From: Micavibrio sp.
GTDB taxonomy: Bacteria > Pseudomonadota > Alphaproteobacteria > Micavibrionales > Micavibrionaceae
Direction: 5' to 3'
Length of the DNA stretch: 24,815 nt
NCBI GenBank assembly: GCA_027066695.1
Contig: JAMONE010000223.1
Span: forward strand, 1-24,815
In this document: one piece after another, positions 7,893 to 16,421 of the stretch
Layout of the letters: each line of letters starts with the position of its first letter
Position numbering within the stretch: the first letter of the stretch is position 1
Position numbers and translations under genes: made by a program
Notes under the pieces: model-generated
The model's input: only the letters and a program-made list of their open reading frames with translations
What the model was told of the DNA's origin: nothing
Databases searched by the model: none

Positions 7893-9134
7893 TTACGCTA
7901 TTTTATCCGTATCATCCAGCCCATAAGCAGCATGGAGTGAGCGAACAGCAAGCTCTGTATAATCCTCTTCTATTAAGATGCTTATTTTAATTTCAGAAGT
8001 AGATATAACTTGAATATTGATATTCTTCTCAGCCAATGTTCTAAACATTGTATTAGCCACGCCAGCATGGCTTTTCATACCAATACCAACAACTGAGACC
8101 TTAGATACATTATCATTTACGGTAATTTTATCATATGTAAGATCGACATCTTTTTCCAAGGTTTTTACCGCCAAAGCACTTTCCGCGCGAGGCACTGTGA
8201 ATGTCATATCGGTTAAGCCATCAGCCGAGATATTTTGAATAATCATATCAACATTAACCGCCGCTTTTGCCAAAGGCTCAAACAACCGCGCAGCAATGCC
8301 AGGAACATCACGAACACCTAAAACCGTTATTTTACTTTCATCACTGCTATGCGCAATGCCACTTACTAATTCTGCTTCCACAATAGATCCTTCCGTTGTT
8401 ACCAATGTTCCTTTTCTATCGCTGCCAATTTCATCATCAAAACTAGACAGAACCTGAATAGGCACTCCATTTTTTGCGCCCATCTCAACCGAGCGCGTTT
8501 GCAATACTTTACTTCCCAAAGAAGCCAGCTCCAGCATTTCCTCATAAGCGATTTTATTAATTTTACGCGCCGCAGGAACTATGCGCGGGTCAGCAGTATA
8601 AACACCTGATACATCCGTATAAATATCGCAGCGATCCGCTCCAAGTGCCGCTGCCATTGCCACAGCAGAAGTATCAGAGCCACCGCGCCCCAGAGTAGCA
8701 ACCCTGCCTAATCCTGTCACGCCTTGAAAGCCTGGAATAACTGCGACCTCGCCGTCATCAAGACGTTTTTGAAGCTCATTAGTGTCAATATTTTCAATTC
8801 GTGCTTTACCATGCACATTATCGGTTACAATGGGAATTTGCCAACCGAGCCATGAGCGAGCAACCACGCCGTGTTTTTGCAACGCCATGGCCATTAAGCC
8901 TGCGGTTACCTGTTCCCCGCTTGAAACAACCGTGTCATACTCACGTAAATCATGCATAGGGCTTATCTGTGCGCAATATTCTACAAGCTTATTTGTAACG
9001 CCCGACATCGCAGAAACAACAACAACAACTTTATTCCCTGCTTCTACTTCACGCACAACCTTAGATGCTGCATTTTCAATGCGCTGAATATCAGCAACCG
9101 ACGTGCCACCAAATTTTGCTATTATTAAAGCCAT
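7893..9134 (-). CDS. lysC: aspartokinase
   Basis: A 413-aa aspartate kinase that phosphorylates L-aspartate with ATP, the first step to lysine, diaminopimelate, threonine and methionine. The kinase signature KFGGTSVAD is at residues 7-15, and GRGGSDTSAVAMAAALGADRC near 150-170 gives the nucleotide/substrate-binding loop. Two ACT regulatory domains follow (about 265-413), with VPGIAARLFEPLAKA and KSHAGVANTMFRTLAEKNIN as their ligand-binding helices. The single-function, double-ACT form is the class usually inhibited by lysine and/or threonine. The start has no strong Shine-Dalgarno, but MALIIAKFGGTS is the normal family N-terminus. It is divergent from ubiG, the usual alphaproteobacterial arrangement, and rodZ follows 12 bases downstream. 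Confidence 0.98.
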   Translation of the reverse strand: MALIIAKFGGTSVADIQRIENAASKVVREVEAGNKVVVVVSAMSGVTNKLVEYCAQISPMHDLREYDTVVSSGEQVTAGLMAMALQKHGVVARSWLGWQIPIVTDNVHGKARIENIDTNELQKRLDDGEVAVIPGFQGVTGLGRVATLGRGGSDTSAVAMAAALGADRCDIYTDVSGVYTADPRIVPAARKINKIAYEEMLELASLGSKVLQTRSVEMGAKNGVPIQVLSSFDDEIGSDRKGTLVTTEGSIVEAELVSGIAHSSDESKITVLGVRDVPGIAARLFEPLAKAAVNVDMIIQNISADGLTDMTFTVPRAESALAVKTLEKDVDLTYDKITVNDNVSKVSVVGIGMKSHAGVANTMFRTLAEKNINIQVISTSEIKISILIEEDYTELAVRSLHAAYGLDDTDKIA

Positions 9135-9153
9135 TTAAAACGTTTCTACACTC

Positions 9154-9182
9154 TTGTTTTTGTAATAATCATTAGACATACT
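9154..9182 (+). promoter_or_regulatory. putative ubiG promoter
   Basis: TTGTTT (9154-9159), 17 bases, then CATACT (9177-9182) in the 80-bp space between lysC and ubiG. Both boxes are moderate matches to sigma70 consensus, and the distance of about 30 bases to the ATG leaves room for a short leader. Confidence 0.35.
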
Positions 9183-9203
9183 AACCTTAGCACAAAAAAT
9201 CAA
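9175..9203 (-). promoter_or_regulatory. putative lysC promoter overlapping the ubiG promoter
   Basis: On the minus strand TTGATT (9203-9198), 17 bases, then TATGTC (9180-9175). The -10 is only a fair match. It overlaps the proposed ubiG -10, so the two divergent genes may compete for polymerase. Confidence 0.3.
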
Positions 9204-9214
9204 AGGGATTCATC

Positions 9215-9916
9215 ATGCAAAGCACTATTGATAGCAATGAAATTCATCATTTTGCAAAAAATTCTGATGATTGGTGGAATGAAAATGGCCCTTTTAAGCC
9301 GCTACATCGCTTAAATCCCGTTCGCATGGAATATATTAAAAATCAAATAGAGACGCATTATAATAATGATTTCAGCAAGCTTGAAATATTAGATATTGGT
9401 TGCGGCGGTGGCCTTGTTAGTGAAGCTCTTGCGGAAATGGGCGCAAAAGTTACAGGCATTGACGCGGATGCAAATGCTATCGAGATTGCAAAGAGCCATG
9501 CTAAAATATCAGGGCTGGATATAAATTATATTTGCGGGGATGCCAAAAGCCTAGACAAACAATATGACGTAGTAATTGCTCTGGAAATTATAGAGCATGT
9601 TTCAGATATAAACATATTCATGTCTGCATGTAAAAGCTGCATGAACAAAGACGGGCTGTTAATCATGTCAACGCTTAACCGCACCGCTAAATCATATGCT
9701 CTTGGAATTATTGCGGCTGAATATATTATGCGTTGGGCTGCGCGTGGTACTCACACATGGAATAAATTCGTTAAACCATCAGAGTTAGCCCGTCACGCTG
9801 CTCAATATGGCATAGCTCCATATGATATTACGGGGCTAATATTCAACCCGTTAAAAAATGAATTTCAGCTATCAAAGAATGATTTATCTGTGAATTATTT
9901 GATATCATTGAAATAG
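9215..9916 (+). CDS. ubiG: ubiquinone biosynthesis O-methyltransferase UbiG
   Basis: A 233-aa SAM-dependent methyltransferase that carries out the two O-methylations of ubiquinone biosynthesis at the inner-membrane face. The N-terminal family signature is present (EIHHFAKNSDDWWNENGPFK, then LHRLNPVRMEYI), as is the SAM motif DIGCGGGLVSEALAEMGA near residue 60-77, the acidic turn GIDADANAIEIA, and the post-motif ALEIIEHV. The membrane-association region near RTAKSYALGIIAAEYIMRWA is typical. The C-terminus is slightly shorter than the usual 240-250 aa, ending shortly after DLSVNYLISLK. An AAAGGGAT Shine-Dalgarno precedes the ATG. It is the only plus-strand gene in the first 22 kb. Confidence 0.97.
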   Translation: MQSTIDSNEIHHFAKNSDDWWNENGPFKPLHRLNPVRMEYIKNQIETHYNNDFSKLEILDIGCGGGLVSEALAEMGAKVTGIDADANAIEIAKSHAKISGLDINYICGDAKSLDKQYDVVIALEIIEHVSDINIFMSACKSCMNKDGLLIMSTLNRTAKSYALGIIAAEYIMRWAARGTHTWNKFVKPSELARHAAQYGIAPYDITGLIFNPLKNEFQLSKNDLSVNYLISLK

Positions 9917-9941
9917 AACCGCTTACAAAAACATAGTGGTT
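9917..9941 (+). terminator. weak hairpin after ubiG
   Basis: AACCGCT (9917-9923) and AGTGGTT (9935-9941) can form a 7-bp RNA stem with one G-U pair and an 11-base loop, followed by TTATAG. It starts on the first base after the ubiG stop codon. The T tract is poor, so this is a weak terminator at best; the sequence from TAGAACC to CAAAAAC also loosely resembles the TA-flanked repeat arms described elsewhere. Confidence 0.3.
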
Positions 9942-9952
9942 TTATAGTCATA

Positions 9953-10040
9953 CAAATTTATTTTCCTACTAGGCATGAGAAGCACGAGCGTATTTTATCA
10001 TACGGTAGTGACGAAATAACGAAGTAGGTAATAAAATTTG
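9953..10040. repeat. 88-bp inverted repeat between convergent ubiG and rseP
   Basis: The left arm, CAAATTTATTTTCCTACT (9953-9970), and the right arm, AGTAGGTAATAAAATTTG (10023-10040), are imperfect inverted copies over 18 bases around a 52-base interior. It fills most of the space between the two convergent genes. It may serve as a two-way transcription barrier or be a degenerate small mobile repeat; it does not match the other repeat families in the window. Confidence 0.55.
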
Positions 10041-10049
10041 AAAGACTAT

Positions 10050-11441
10050 TTATGTCCTTGCGACGATGATTTGATAAACATCGTTCAAATTCGCAAAAGC
10101 CATAATTCCGATTAGAAACACAAAACCAGCCTTAAAAGCGTAATCTTGCACAACTTCGGGAACAGGTTTACCTAGTATTCCTTCAAAGAAGTTAAACAAC
10201 AAATGCCCGCCATCAAGCATCGGGATAGGCAACAAGTTAATAAATCCTAGATTTATAGATAAAAGAGCCATAAGCAAGATAAGCGGCACTATGCCTTGCT
10301 GTGCCATATCACCAGCAATCGCGCCAATGCGAATAAGTCCGCCAAGCTCGGTTGCACTGCGCGTTCCTACAACCATCTGCCCTAGAGCTTCTAAAGAGCT
10401 GCGCGTCATAACATATGCTTCTCTTGTTGCGCTTTGCATCGCTGTAATAATTGTGTGCGGTGAATATGATTTTATAGGGATATTTGATAGATATAGGGCT
10501 TCTTGCTTAATATTTTCTGCACTACCTAACTTTTTATTCTTATCAGCCATAGGATTAATAGTAAGTACCCGCAGTTCATCACCAAGATCAAGAGATATCT
10601 GGAATGTGCTTCCCATGCGGCTTTGCAGCTCAGCAAGCACAAGATTTGCATCACTATAATCAACGCCGTCAATTTGCTTAACCTCATTAACCAAAATGCC
10701 CTGCTCAGAACTTATAAGACCAAGCACACCAATAGAGCTTTTAAATCCAAAGCGATCTTCCATATGCAACCGTTCAGGTTTGGCGTAAATATCCATAAAT
10801 TCACCATTACGCTTAATAACAAAATGGCTTTCTTTATCTAAAGCAACCATCATTTCACGGCGAATATCACCGAATGAAGTGATAGCTTTACCATCAATAG
10901 AAATAATATAATCATGGACTTTAAAGCCATATTTATCCGCACTACTGCCACCAATGACAGCCGCAGCAGTTGGCGGAGATACGGGCTGCCCGTGGATAGT
11001 ATAAAGCCCCGTAAGCAAAATAATTGCAAAAATATAATTAATAGCAGGGCCTGCAAAAACCACGGCTGCGCGCTGCCACAGCGGTTTTGTGAAGAAAGCA
11101 ACATCGCGCTCGGCCTTTGTCATTTCACGAGCTTTACCGTCCTCACCTTCCACGCAATCAGTGTGACCTGCGCTTGCGGGATCAGTATCACCGAAAAGCT
11201 GCACATAACCGCCAAGCGGTATCATAGAAATTTTCCAGTGCGTGCCGCCTTTATCCGTGCGCCCCCACAGCTCCTTACCAAAGCCAATAGAGAAAGTTTC
11301 AACACGTACATTGCACATACGTGCAATAATGTAATGTCCCCACTCATGCACAAAAACAAGTATGCTCAAGACAAGAATAAACGCGCCACCATAAATCCAG
11401 ATATTTTGTCCCAGCATTTGAATAAGGTCTGAAATATTCAT
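10050..11441 (-). CDS. rseP: site-2 intramembrane metalloprotease RseP
   Basis: A 463-aa inner-membrane zinc protease of the S2P/M50 family. The zinc ligands are in HEWGH at residues 32-36 within the first transmembrane segment; the third ligand region, LLPIPMLDGGHLLF, is near residue 400. A PDZ region lies between about 155 and 235, and helices at about 130-148, 370-400 and 435-455 complete the membrane core. RseP cleaves anti-sigma factors such as RseA and leftover signal peptides. The length is a little above E. coli RseP (450 aa), with an insert rich in charged residues (DTDPASAGHTDCVEG, near 86-100). It is the last gene of the pyrH-frr-uppS-cdsA-dxr-rseP operon, 3 bases after dxr. Confidence 0.96.
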   Translation of the reverse strand: MNISDLIQMLGQNIWIYGGAFILVLSILVFVHEWGHYIIARMCNVRVETFSIGFGKELWGRTDKGGTHWKISMIPLGGYVQLFGDTDPASAGHTDCVEGEDGKAREMTKAERDVAFFTKPLWQRAAVVFAGPAINYIFAIILLTGLYTIHGQPVSPPTAAAVIGGSSADKYGFKVHDYIISIDGKAITSFGDIRREMMVALDKESHFVIKRNGEFMDIYAKPERLHMEDRFGFKSSIGVLGLISSEQGILVNEVKQIDGVDYSDANLVLAELQSRMGSTFQISLDLGDELRVLTINPMADKNKKLGSAENIKQEALYLSNIPIKSYSPHTIITAMQSATREAYVMTRSSLEALGQMVVGTRSATELGGLIRIGAIAGDMAQQGIVPLILLMALLSINLGFINLLPIPMLDGGHLLFNFFEGILGKPVPEVVQDYAFKAGFVFLIGIMAFANLNDVYQIIVART

Positions 11442-11444
11442 ATT

Positions 11445-12617
11445 TTATCTTACTTTCTCATTATCAATAACAGCGCATCGCACAATGTTATCTAGTTTTT
11501 CAATTTCTTCAATAGTTTTTAGCTCAAATTCAGGAATAGTTGGTAATAATTCATCTACTGCATAGGCAACAATTCTCATAATATCGCAAAAACCTATTTT
11601 CTCACGCAAGAATAAATCAACGGCCACCTCATTGGCTGCGTTAAAAGCAATACATGCTCTCTTCCCTAGCTCTAAACATTTATAAGCATAGCTTAGCGCG
11701 GGGAATTTATCAAAATCTGGCTGGCTAAAGCTCAACTCGCAAAGTGATTTGGTGTCAAGCTTGTCCCCGCCGCTATCCATTCTGTGGGGATAGCTAAGCG
11801 CATATGCAATAGGCGTGCGCATATCGCTCGCCCCCATTTGTGATAAGATAGAGCCATCAACGTAAGACACCATCGAGTGAATGACTGATTGCGGATGAAT
11901 AAGAACATCTATTTTATCTGCTGGCATATCAAATAGATGATGTGCCTCGATAATTTCAAGTGCTTTATTCATCATTGATGCGCTGTCGACTGATATCTTT
12001 TTACCCATAATCCAATTCGGATGCGCTATAGCTTGGCTAGGCGTTGCCCCCGCAATATCGTCTGCGCTCCAATTAAGGAAAGGCCCGCCAGACGCTGTCA
12101 ATATAATCTTATCAATTGCCGTCTTATTTTGATCTTCAAGCACTTGAAAAATGGCATTATGCTCACTATCTACGGGGAGGATTTTAGCGTTATTCTTACG
12201 CGCTAGCTCCATGATGTAACCGCCAGCCGCGACCAATGGCTCTTTATTAGCTATTGCAACATTAGTTCCAGATTCCAACGCTCTTATAATCGGGCGAAGT
12301 CCAGCAAAGCCTATAATTGCCGCCATAACAAGATCAACATCTTGCGCAGCGATATCCTCAATTGCGGCCATGCCCGATGCTACTTTAATATCATGTGAGC
12401 TAAGCAATTGCTTAAGCTCGCTCTCTAGGCTTTCATCCGCAATCACAGCTATGCTAGCATTTAGCTTAATCGCGCTATCAGCCAAAAGCTTGATGTTGGT
12501 ATTTGCAGTGACACCATGGACTTCGAACATATCAGGCGAGGAAATAATGACATTCATAGTGCTTTGCCCGATAGAGCCCGTAGCGCCAAGTATGGTGATT
12601 TTCTTTTTACAAGGCAT
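11445..12617 (-). CDS. dxr: 1-deoxy-D-xylulose 5-phosphate reductoisomerase
   Basis: A 390-aa enzyme that converts DXP to 2-C-methyl-D-erythritol 4-phosphate with NADPH, the committed step of the MEP isoprenoid pathway. The NADPH-binding GATGSIGQST is near residue 11-20, NKEPLVAAGG near 120, the metal-binding VDSEHNAIFQ near 145-155, and the substrate loop LTASGGPFLNW near 173-183. An in-frame ATG at 12632 would add five residues, but the ATG at 12617 (MPCKKKITILGATGS) fits the family better and overlaps the end of cdsA by 11 bases, consistent with translational coupling. The product feeds isopentenyl diphosphate to UppS, encoded two genes upstream. Confidence 0.97.
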   Translation of the reverse strand: MPCKKKITILGATGSIGQSTMNVIISSPDMFEVHGVTANTNIKLLADSAIKLNASIAVIADESLESELKQLLSSHDIKVASGMAAIEDIAAQDVDLVMAAIIGFAGLRPIIRALESGTNVAIANKEPLVAAGGYIMELARKNNAKILPVDSEHNAIFQVLEDQNKTAIDKIILTASGGPFLNWSADDIAGATPSQAIAHPNWIMGKKISVDSASMMNKALEIIEAHHLFDMPADKIDVLIHPQSVIHSMVSYVDGSILSQMGASDMRTPIAYALSYPHRMDSGGDKLDTKSLCELSFSQPDFDKFPALSYAYKCLELGKRACIAFNAANEVAVDLFLREKIGFCDIMRIVAYAVDELLPTIPEFELKTIEEIEKLDNIVRCAVIDNEKVR

Positions 12618-13284
12618 AGAACAACAACGCAATCAAAGCCAAATAGACAGGCGCACCAAGCAGCATCGAATCAATACGATCAAGCAATCCGCCATGACCA
12701 GGGATAAGTGCGCCCGTATCTTTAACATCTGCCTTACGCTTAACAAAAGAAATAAGCAAATCTCCTGCCTGACCAACCGCGCCTATAATCACGCCAAGCA
12801 ATGCGATAATAGGGAATAAAACATACCACTGGCTATCATTAAATTCAGGGTGGAAGCCAAATATTAAAACCCATAAAACCCCAAATAATGCAGGGGAAAT
12901 TAACGCCCCGCCAAAACCTGACCATGTTTTATTAGGACTGATTTGGGGGATAAGCTTAGGCCCACCAAAGTATTTACCAACGAAATACGCGCCAATATCA
13001 CTAAGCCATATCATCCCGATAAACAGCAACAAAACATTCACGGAATATACTTGACGCAAAACATAAAAACTTAAATATGATGCCCCCATATAAACCACAC
13101 CAAGCAGCATAACAATGACGAAATACTTAATCTTTTTTGATAGGAAGAACCATTCATATAAGGATATAATAAATGCCACGCCTAACAAGGTTAGCAACGT
13201 TATTCCCCCTACTTTCATTATAAAAACGAAACATGGAGCAAGTATTAACCCAGAGATAATTCTTTTTAACAATGATGATGACAT
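12607..13284 (-). CDS. cdsA: phosphatidate cytidylyltransferase
   Basis: A 225-aa integral membrane protein that makes CDP-diacylglycerol from phosphatidic acid and CTP. The family signature SFVKRKADVKDTGALIPGHG then GLLDRIDS (about residues 178-205) is intact, as is the upstream SPNKTWSGFGGA motif. Several hydrophobic helices cover most of the length. It is shorter than E. coli CdsA (285 aa), similar to the compact forms found in reduced alphaproteobacteria. Eight bases separate it from uppS, and its last 11 bases overlap the dxr start. Confidence 0.96.
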   Translation of the reverse strand: MSSSLLKRIISGLILAPCFVFIMKVGGITLLTLLGVAFIISLYEWFFLSKKIKYFVIVMLLGVVYMGASYLSFYVLRQVYSVNVLLLFIGMIWLSDIGAYFVGKYFGGPKLIPQISPNKTWSGFGGALISPALFGVLWVLIFGFHPEFNDSQWYVLFPIIALLGVIIGAVGQAGDLLISFVKRKADVKDTGALIPGHGGLLDRIDSMLLGAPVYLALIALLFYAL

Positions 13285-13292
13285 TATTTATA

Positions 13293-14027
13293 TTATCCTT
13301 TTGATTTCTTAAGAGCGCCAAAGCGTCGGTCACGCGCGGCATATTCATTAAGAGCATTATTAAATTCTTTTTCGCCAAAATCTGGCCATAAAACATCTGT
13401 AAAAATCATCTCGCTATAAGCGCATTGCCAAAGAAGAAAATTACTTATGCGCTGCTCTCCACTTGTTCTGATAAGAAGATCAGGGTCGGGGATTCCTGCA
13501 CTTAGCAGCGAATCATTAATGATCGCCTCGGCATCATCTTTGCTTGGAACGCTGCCGCTTTCGATAGCTTGCGCAGCTAATTCCTGCGCGGCTTGAACAA
13601 TATCATTACGCCCGCCATAATTAAGCGCGATAATAACATGGATAGCATCATTATCTTTGGTCAAAGTTTCTGCATTTTCAATTAACGCAACAATATCATC
13701 ATCAAAGGCTGTGCGATCACCAATCACCGATAGCCTTGCATTATTCTTATGAAACTCTGCCGTTTGAGATTTTAAATAGCTGCGCAAAAGCTTCATCAGC
13801 TCGCCAATTTCACTCTTTGGTCTATTCCAGTTTTCTGAGGAAAAACCAAACAGCGTTAGGTACTCAACCCCTGCTTTTGCCGCACTATTAACAATAACCC
13901 GCGCACTTTCCGCACCTTTTTTATGCCCAAGCTTACGCGGCAGGCCACGGGCATGCGCCCATCTGCCATTACCATCCATTATAACGGCTACATGTTTAGG
14001 GATATTATGTTTAGGTGAGTTTGTCAT
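13293..14027 (-). CDS. uppS: undecaprenyl diphosphate synthase
   Basis: A 244-aa cis-prenyltransferase that adds isopentenyl units to farnesyl diphosphate to form the C55 carrier for peptidoglycan and O-antigen. The signature MDGNGRWAHARGLPRKLGHK is near residue 17-36, FGFSSENWNRP near 66-76, and the C-terminal substrate site LLIRTSGEQRISNFLLWQCA near 188-207. A GTG at 14045 would add six residues and overlap the frr stop, but the ATG at 14027 (MTNSPKHNIPKHVAVIMDG) looks more natural. The neighbours dxr and cdsA supply precursor and membrane-lipid functions, a standard grouping. Confidence 0.97.
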   Translation of the reverse strand: MTNSPKHNIPKHVAVIMDGNGRWAHARGLPRKLGHKKGAESARVIVNSAAKAGVEYLTLFGFSSENWNRPKSEIGELMKLLRSYLKSQTAEFHKNNARLSVIGDRTAFDDDIVALIENAETLTKDNDAIHVIIALNYGGRNDIVQAAQELAAQAIESGSVPSKDDAEAIINDSLLSAGIPDPDLLIRTSGEQRISNFLLWQCAYSEMIFTDVLWPDFGEKEFNNALNEYAARDRRFGALKKSKG

Positions 14028-14044
14028 AGAATTTTTTCTACCCA

Positions 14045-14599
14045 CTAAACCGTCATGATGTCTTTTTCTTTATCAACAAGAGAGCTGTCAACCAACTTAA
14101 CAACCTCATCGGTCATCTTTTGAATTTCATCGGAAAGACGCTTTAGATCATCTTCGGAAATATCACCATCTTTTTCCATCTTTTTAACGCTGTCCATACC
14201 ATCACGGCGAACATTACGCACGGCAATGCGTGTGCTTTCAGCAATTTTACCAGCGATTTTGGTAAGCTCGGTGCGACGTTCTTCATTAAGGTCGGGAATA
14301 GGAATGCGGATATTATTTCCATCAGGCATAGGATTAAGGCCAAGCCCCGCATCACGAATAGCTTTCTCAACAGTTCTTACCGCGCCCGCGTCCCATACTT
14401 GAACGCTAAGCATACGCGATTCAGGCACACTAACCGTAGCCACCTGACTAAGCGGCATTTTACTGCCATACATATCAACAACAACAGTATCCAGCAAATT
14501 AGCCGATGCACGTCCAGTACGCAGGCCTGAAAACTCCTTATGCAATACATCAATCGCACCATCCATACGGCGTTTTAAATCTTGTTTATCATATGACAT
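14045..14599 (-). CDS. frr: ribosome recycling factor
   Basis: A 184-aa factor that splits post-termination ribosomes together with EF-G. The full family profile is visible: LRTGRASANLLDTVVVDMYG (about 26-45), PLSQVATVSVPESR, the IRIPIPDLNEERR helix turn and RRDGMDSVKKMEKDG. Length is the usual 185 aa. It lies between pyrH (21 bases upstream) and uppS, the conserved order in most Gram-negative bacteria. A GAGGGAACGAAT stretch provides the Shine-Dalgarno. Confidence 0.98.
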   Translation of the reverse strand: MSYDKQDLKRRMDGAIDVLHKEFSGLRTGRASANLLDTVVVDMYGSKMPLSQVATVSVPESRMLSVQVWDAGAVRTVEKAIRDAGLGLNPMPDGNNIRIPIPDLNEERRTELTKIAGKIAESTRIAVRNVRRDGMDSVKKMEKDGDISEDDLKRLSDEIQKMTDEVVKLVDSSLVDKEKDIMTV

Positions 14600-14620
14600 A
14601 TTCGTTCCCTCATCATTATT

Positions 14621-15370
14621 TTATGTATTAGTTACAACCGTATATTTGCCCTTTGATTGAGCGACTTTTGCAAAGTTACCATTTTCAAGAACAGAAAACA
14701 CTACAATAGGTATATTATTTTCCCGCGCCAAGGAAATAGCCGTAGCGTCCATAACTTTTAAATCTTTTGTAAGCACATCAATATATGAAATACGATCATA
14801 ATGCTGCGCCGTAGGGTCTTTTTTAGGATCAGCCGTATACACGCCGTCAACCTTTGTTCCCTTCATTATCACATCACAATTCATCTCAGACGCACGAAGT
14901 GCGGCGGCTGTATCGGTTGTAAAATAAGGATTACCAGTACCCGCAGCAAATATAACAACGCGCCCTTTAGCCATATGGCGAATCGCCTTGCGACGAATAT
15001 ATGGCTCACATATAGAATCCATACGTATAGCTGATTGAACGCGGGTCTTGATAGCCATATTTTCCAGCGCATTTTGAAGGGCTAGCGCATTTATAACAAT
15101 GCCGAGCATCCCCATATAATCCGCCGTCGTGCGATCCATACCATCAGCCGCGCCAGAAACGCCGCGAAAGATGTTACCCGCGCCAACAACGACACAAACT
15201 TCAATGCCAAGGTCTACGACTTCTTTAATGTCGCTAGCAACGCGCTTTACCGTGTCAGAATCCAGCCCGAAATCTTTATTTCCCATAAGAACTTCGCCAG
15301 ACATTTTAAGCATAACGCGCTTATAAGGCTTAGATGCAAGATTTTCGGCTTCATTATTCGTGGCAGTCAT
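14621..15370 (-). CDS. pyrH: uridylate kinase
   Basis: A 249-aa UMP kinase of the amino-acid-kinase fold that converts UMP to UDP for nucleotide and cell-wall precursor synthesis. It shows RVMLKMSGEVLMG near 16-28, GAGNIFRGV near 64-72, DRTTADYMGMLGIVINALAL, and GTGNPYFTTDTAAALRA near 145-161. The open frame extends up to an ATG at 15436, but the ATG at 15370 (MTATNNEAENLASKPYKRV) gives the usual length, and the likely -10 box at 15444-15439 would place transcription start close to or inside the longer form. It is the first gene of the operon; rpsB and tsf, which often precede it, are absent here. Confidence 0.96.
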   Translation of the reverse strand: MTATNNEAENLASKPYKRVMLKMSGEVLMGNKDFGLDSDTVKRVASDIKEVVDLGIEVCVVVGAGNIFRGVSGAADGMDRTTADYMGMLGIVINALALQNALENMAIKTRVQSAIRMDSICEPYIRRKAIRHMAKGRVVIFAAGTGNPYFTTDTAAALRASEMNCDVIMKGTKVDGVYTADPKKDPTAQHYDRISYIDVLTKDLKVMDATAISLARENNIPIVVFSVLENGNFAKVAQSKGKYTVVTNT

Positions 15371-15438
15371 CACAATTGTTCCATCTTTATATGGGGTAAG
15401 CTGTATATTATAGATGTTTTCTAACATCAAATACAATA

Positions 15439-15467
15439 ATTGTAACCTAAATTTTTTATTGATTTAC
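15439..15467 (-). promoter_or_regulatory. putative promoter of the pyrH-rseP operon
   Basis: On the minus strand a good -10, TACAAT (15444-15439), is 17 bases from a poor -35, GTAAAT (15467-15462). It stands in an AT-rich stretch after the mtnP gene. With transcription starting near 15432, the mRNA would have a leader of about 60 bases before the preferred pyrH start. Confidence 0.4.
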
Positions 15468-15481
15468 ATTCAAATGAACAA

Positions 15482-15501
15482 CCACGCCGCAAGCGGCGGG
15501 G
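15482..15501 (-). terminator. GC-rich hairpin after the mtnP gene
   Basis: On the minus strand CCCCGCCGC-TT-GCGGCGTGG forms a 9-bp stem with one mismatch and a two-base loop, followed by TTGTTCATTT. The stem is strong but the T tract is broken, so termination is plausible and not certain. It separates the efflux/mtnP operon from the pyrH promoter. Confidence 0.45.
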
Positions 15502-15572
15502 AATGATTAGGCTTTGTGAATCCGTTAAATGAAGTTAGTGGGATAGGTTCTAACGTAATTATCTATGCAAAT

Positions 15573-16421
15573 TCATTTGCGCAAAACCGTTAGCCATTCT
15601 TTTTGTGCATCACTTAAGCGTTCATCTGCGGTCATGACTGCGCCCTTCAATGCAGAGCGAATATTTTCTGGAGTATCAGAAATTCCATTTTCAAGCAGCT
15701 TGAGCACTATTTTTTTAATTTTGCCGATATTCTCGTAATAAACAGCAAATACGGCCTCGACGTTAACATGTTCGTCAGGGTCTTCGCGCCAGCAATCATA
15801 ATCAGTAGCGATAGCGAGGGTGACATAGCCCATTTGTGCCTCACGCGCTAGGAAAGCTTCGGGGACGTTTGTCATTCCTACAATATCGGCTTTTACGGCA
15901 TTTTTAAGAAAATTACTCTCGGCCTTTGTGCCAAGGCGCGACCCCTCTACGCAGGCATATATTTTGTCTGAATGAAGCTTTATTCCAAGTTCATTCGCTG
16001 CTTTTAGCACATCTTTTGCCAAAGCAGGGCAGGTAGGCGCAGCGGTAGATATATGCGCAGTTACGCCGCCGCCAAAAAATGAGGCTTCGCGCTTAGCTCG
16101 CGTGTGGTCGAAATATTGTGATGCCAGCACCATATCACCTGGCGCGATTTCTTCTTGCAGCGAGCCTGAGGCGGAAATGCTTAAAACCGTGGAAGCGCCC
16201 AGCTTTTTAAGAGCATAAATATTAGCGCGGTAATTTACTTCGGAAGGCAAGAACTCATGATTTCGCCCGTGCCTTGGTAGAAATAGCACAGATGAGCCAA
16301 ATGCCTTGCCCTCGATAATAGGCGCGGAAGGTTTGCCGAATGGGGTGCTTATATTATGTTCGGTAATTACCTCTAATTCATCAAGAGCGTACAGGCCTGA
16401 GCCACCAATAATAGAGAGCAT
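15573..16421 (-). CDS. mtnP: S-methyl-5'-thioadenosine phosphorylase family protein
   Basis: A 282-aa purine-nucleoside-phosphorylase class II protein. The phosphate-binding GGSGLY is at residues 6-11, LPRHGRNHEFLPSEVNYRAN near 48-67, SASGSLQEE near 83-91, and the MTA-type ATDYDCW near 208-214 with its two Asp residues. The usual GP(R/Q)F(S)T segment reads GSRLGTKAES here, so the Phe that stacks on the purine in human MTAP is Leu; the exact nucleoside (methylthioadenosine, methylthioinosine or other) is therefore uncertain. The enzyme would salvage the methylthio compound left over from polyamine or homoserine-lactone synthesis. The ATG follows the stop codon of the RND pump gene with no gap (TAA-ATG), so it is probably translated by coupling from the efflux operon. 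Confidence 0.85.
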   Translation of the reverse strand: MLSIIGGSGLYALDELEVITEHNISTPFGKPSAPIIEGKAFGSSVLFLPRHGRNHEFLPSEVNYRANIYALKKLGASTVLSISASGSLQEEIAPGDMVLASQYFDHTRAKREASFFGGGVTAHISTAAPTCPALAKDVLKAANELGIKLHSDKIYACVEGSRLGTKAESNFLKNAVKADIVGMTNVPEAFLAREAQMGYVTLAIATDYDCWREDPDEHVNVEAVFAVYYENIGKIKKIVLKLLENGISDTPENIRSALKGAVMTADERLSDAQKEWLTVLRK

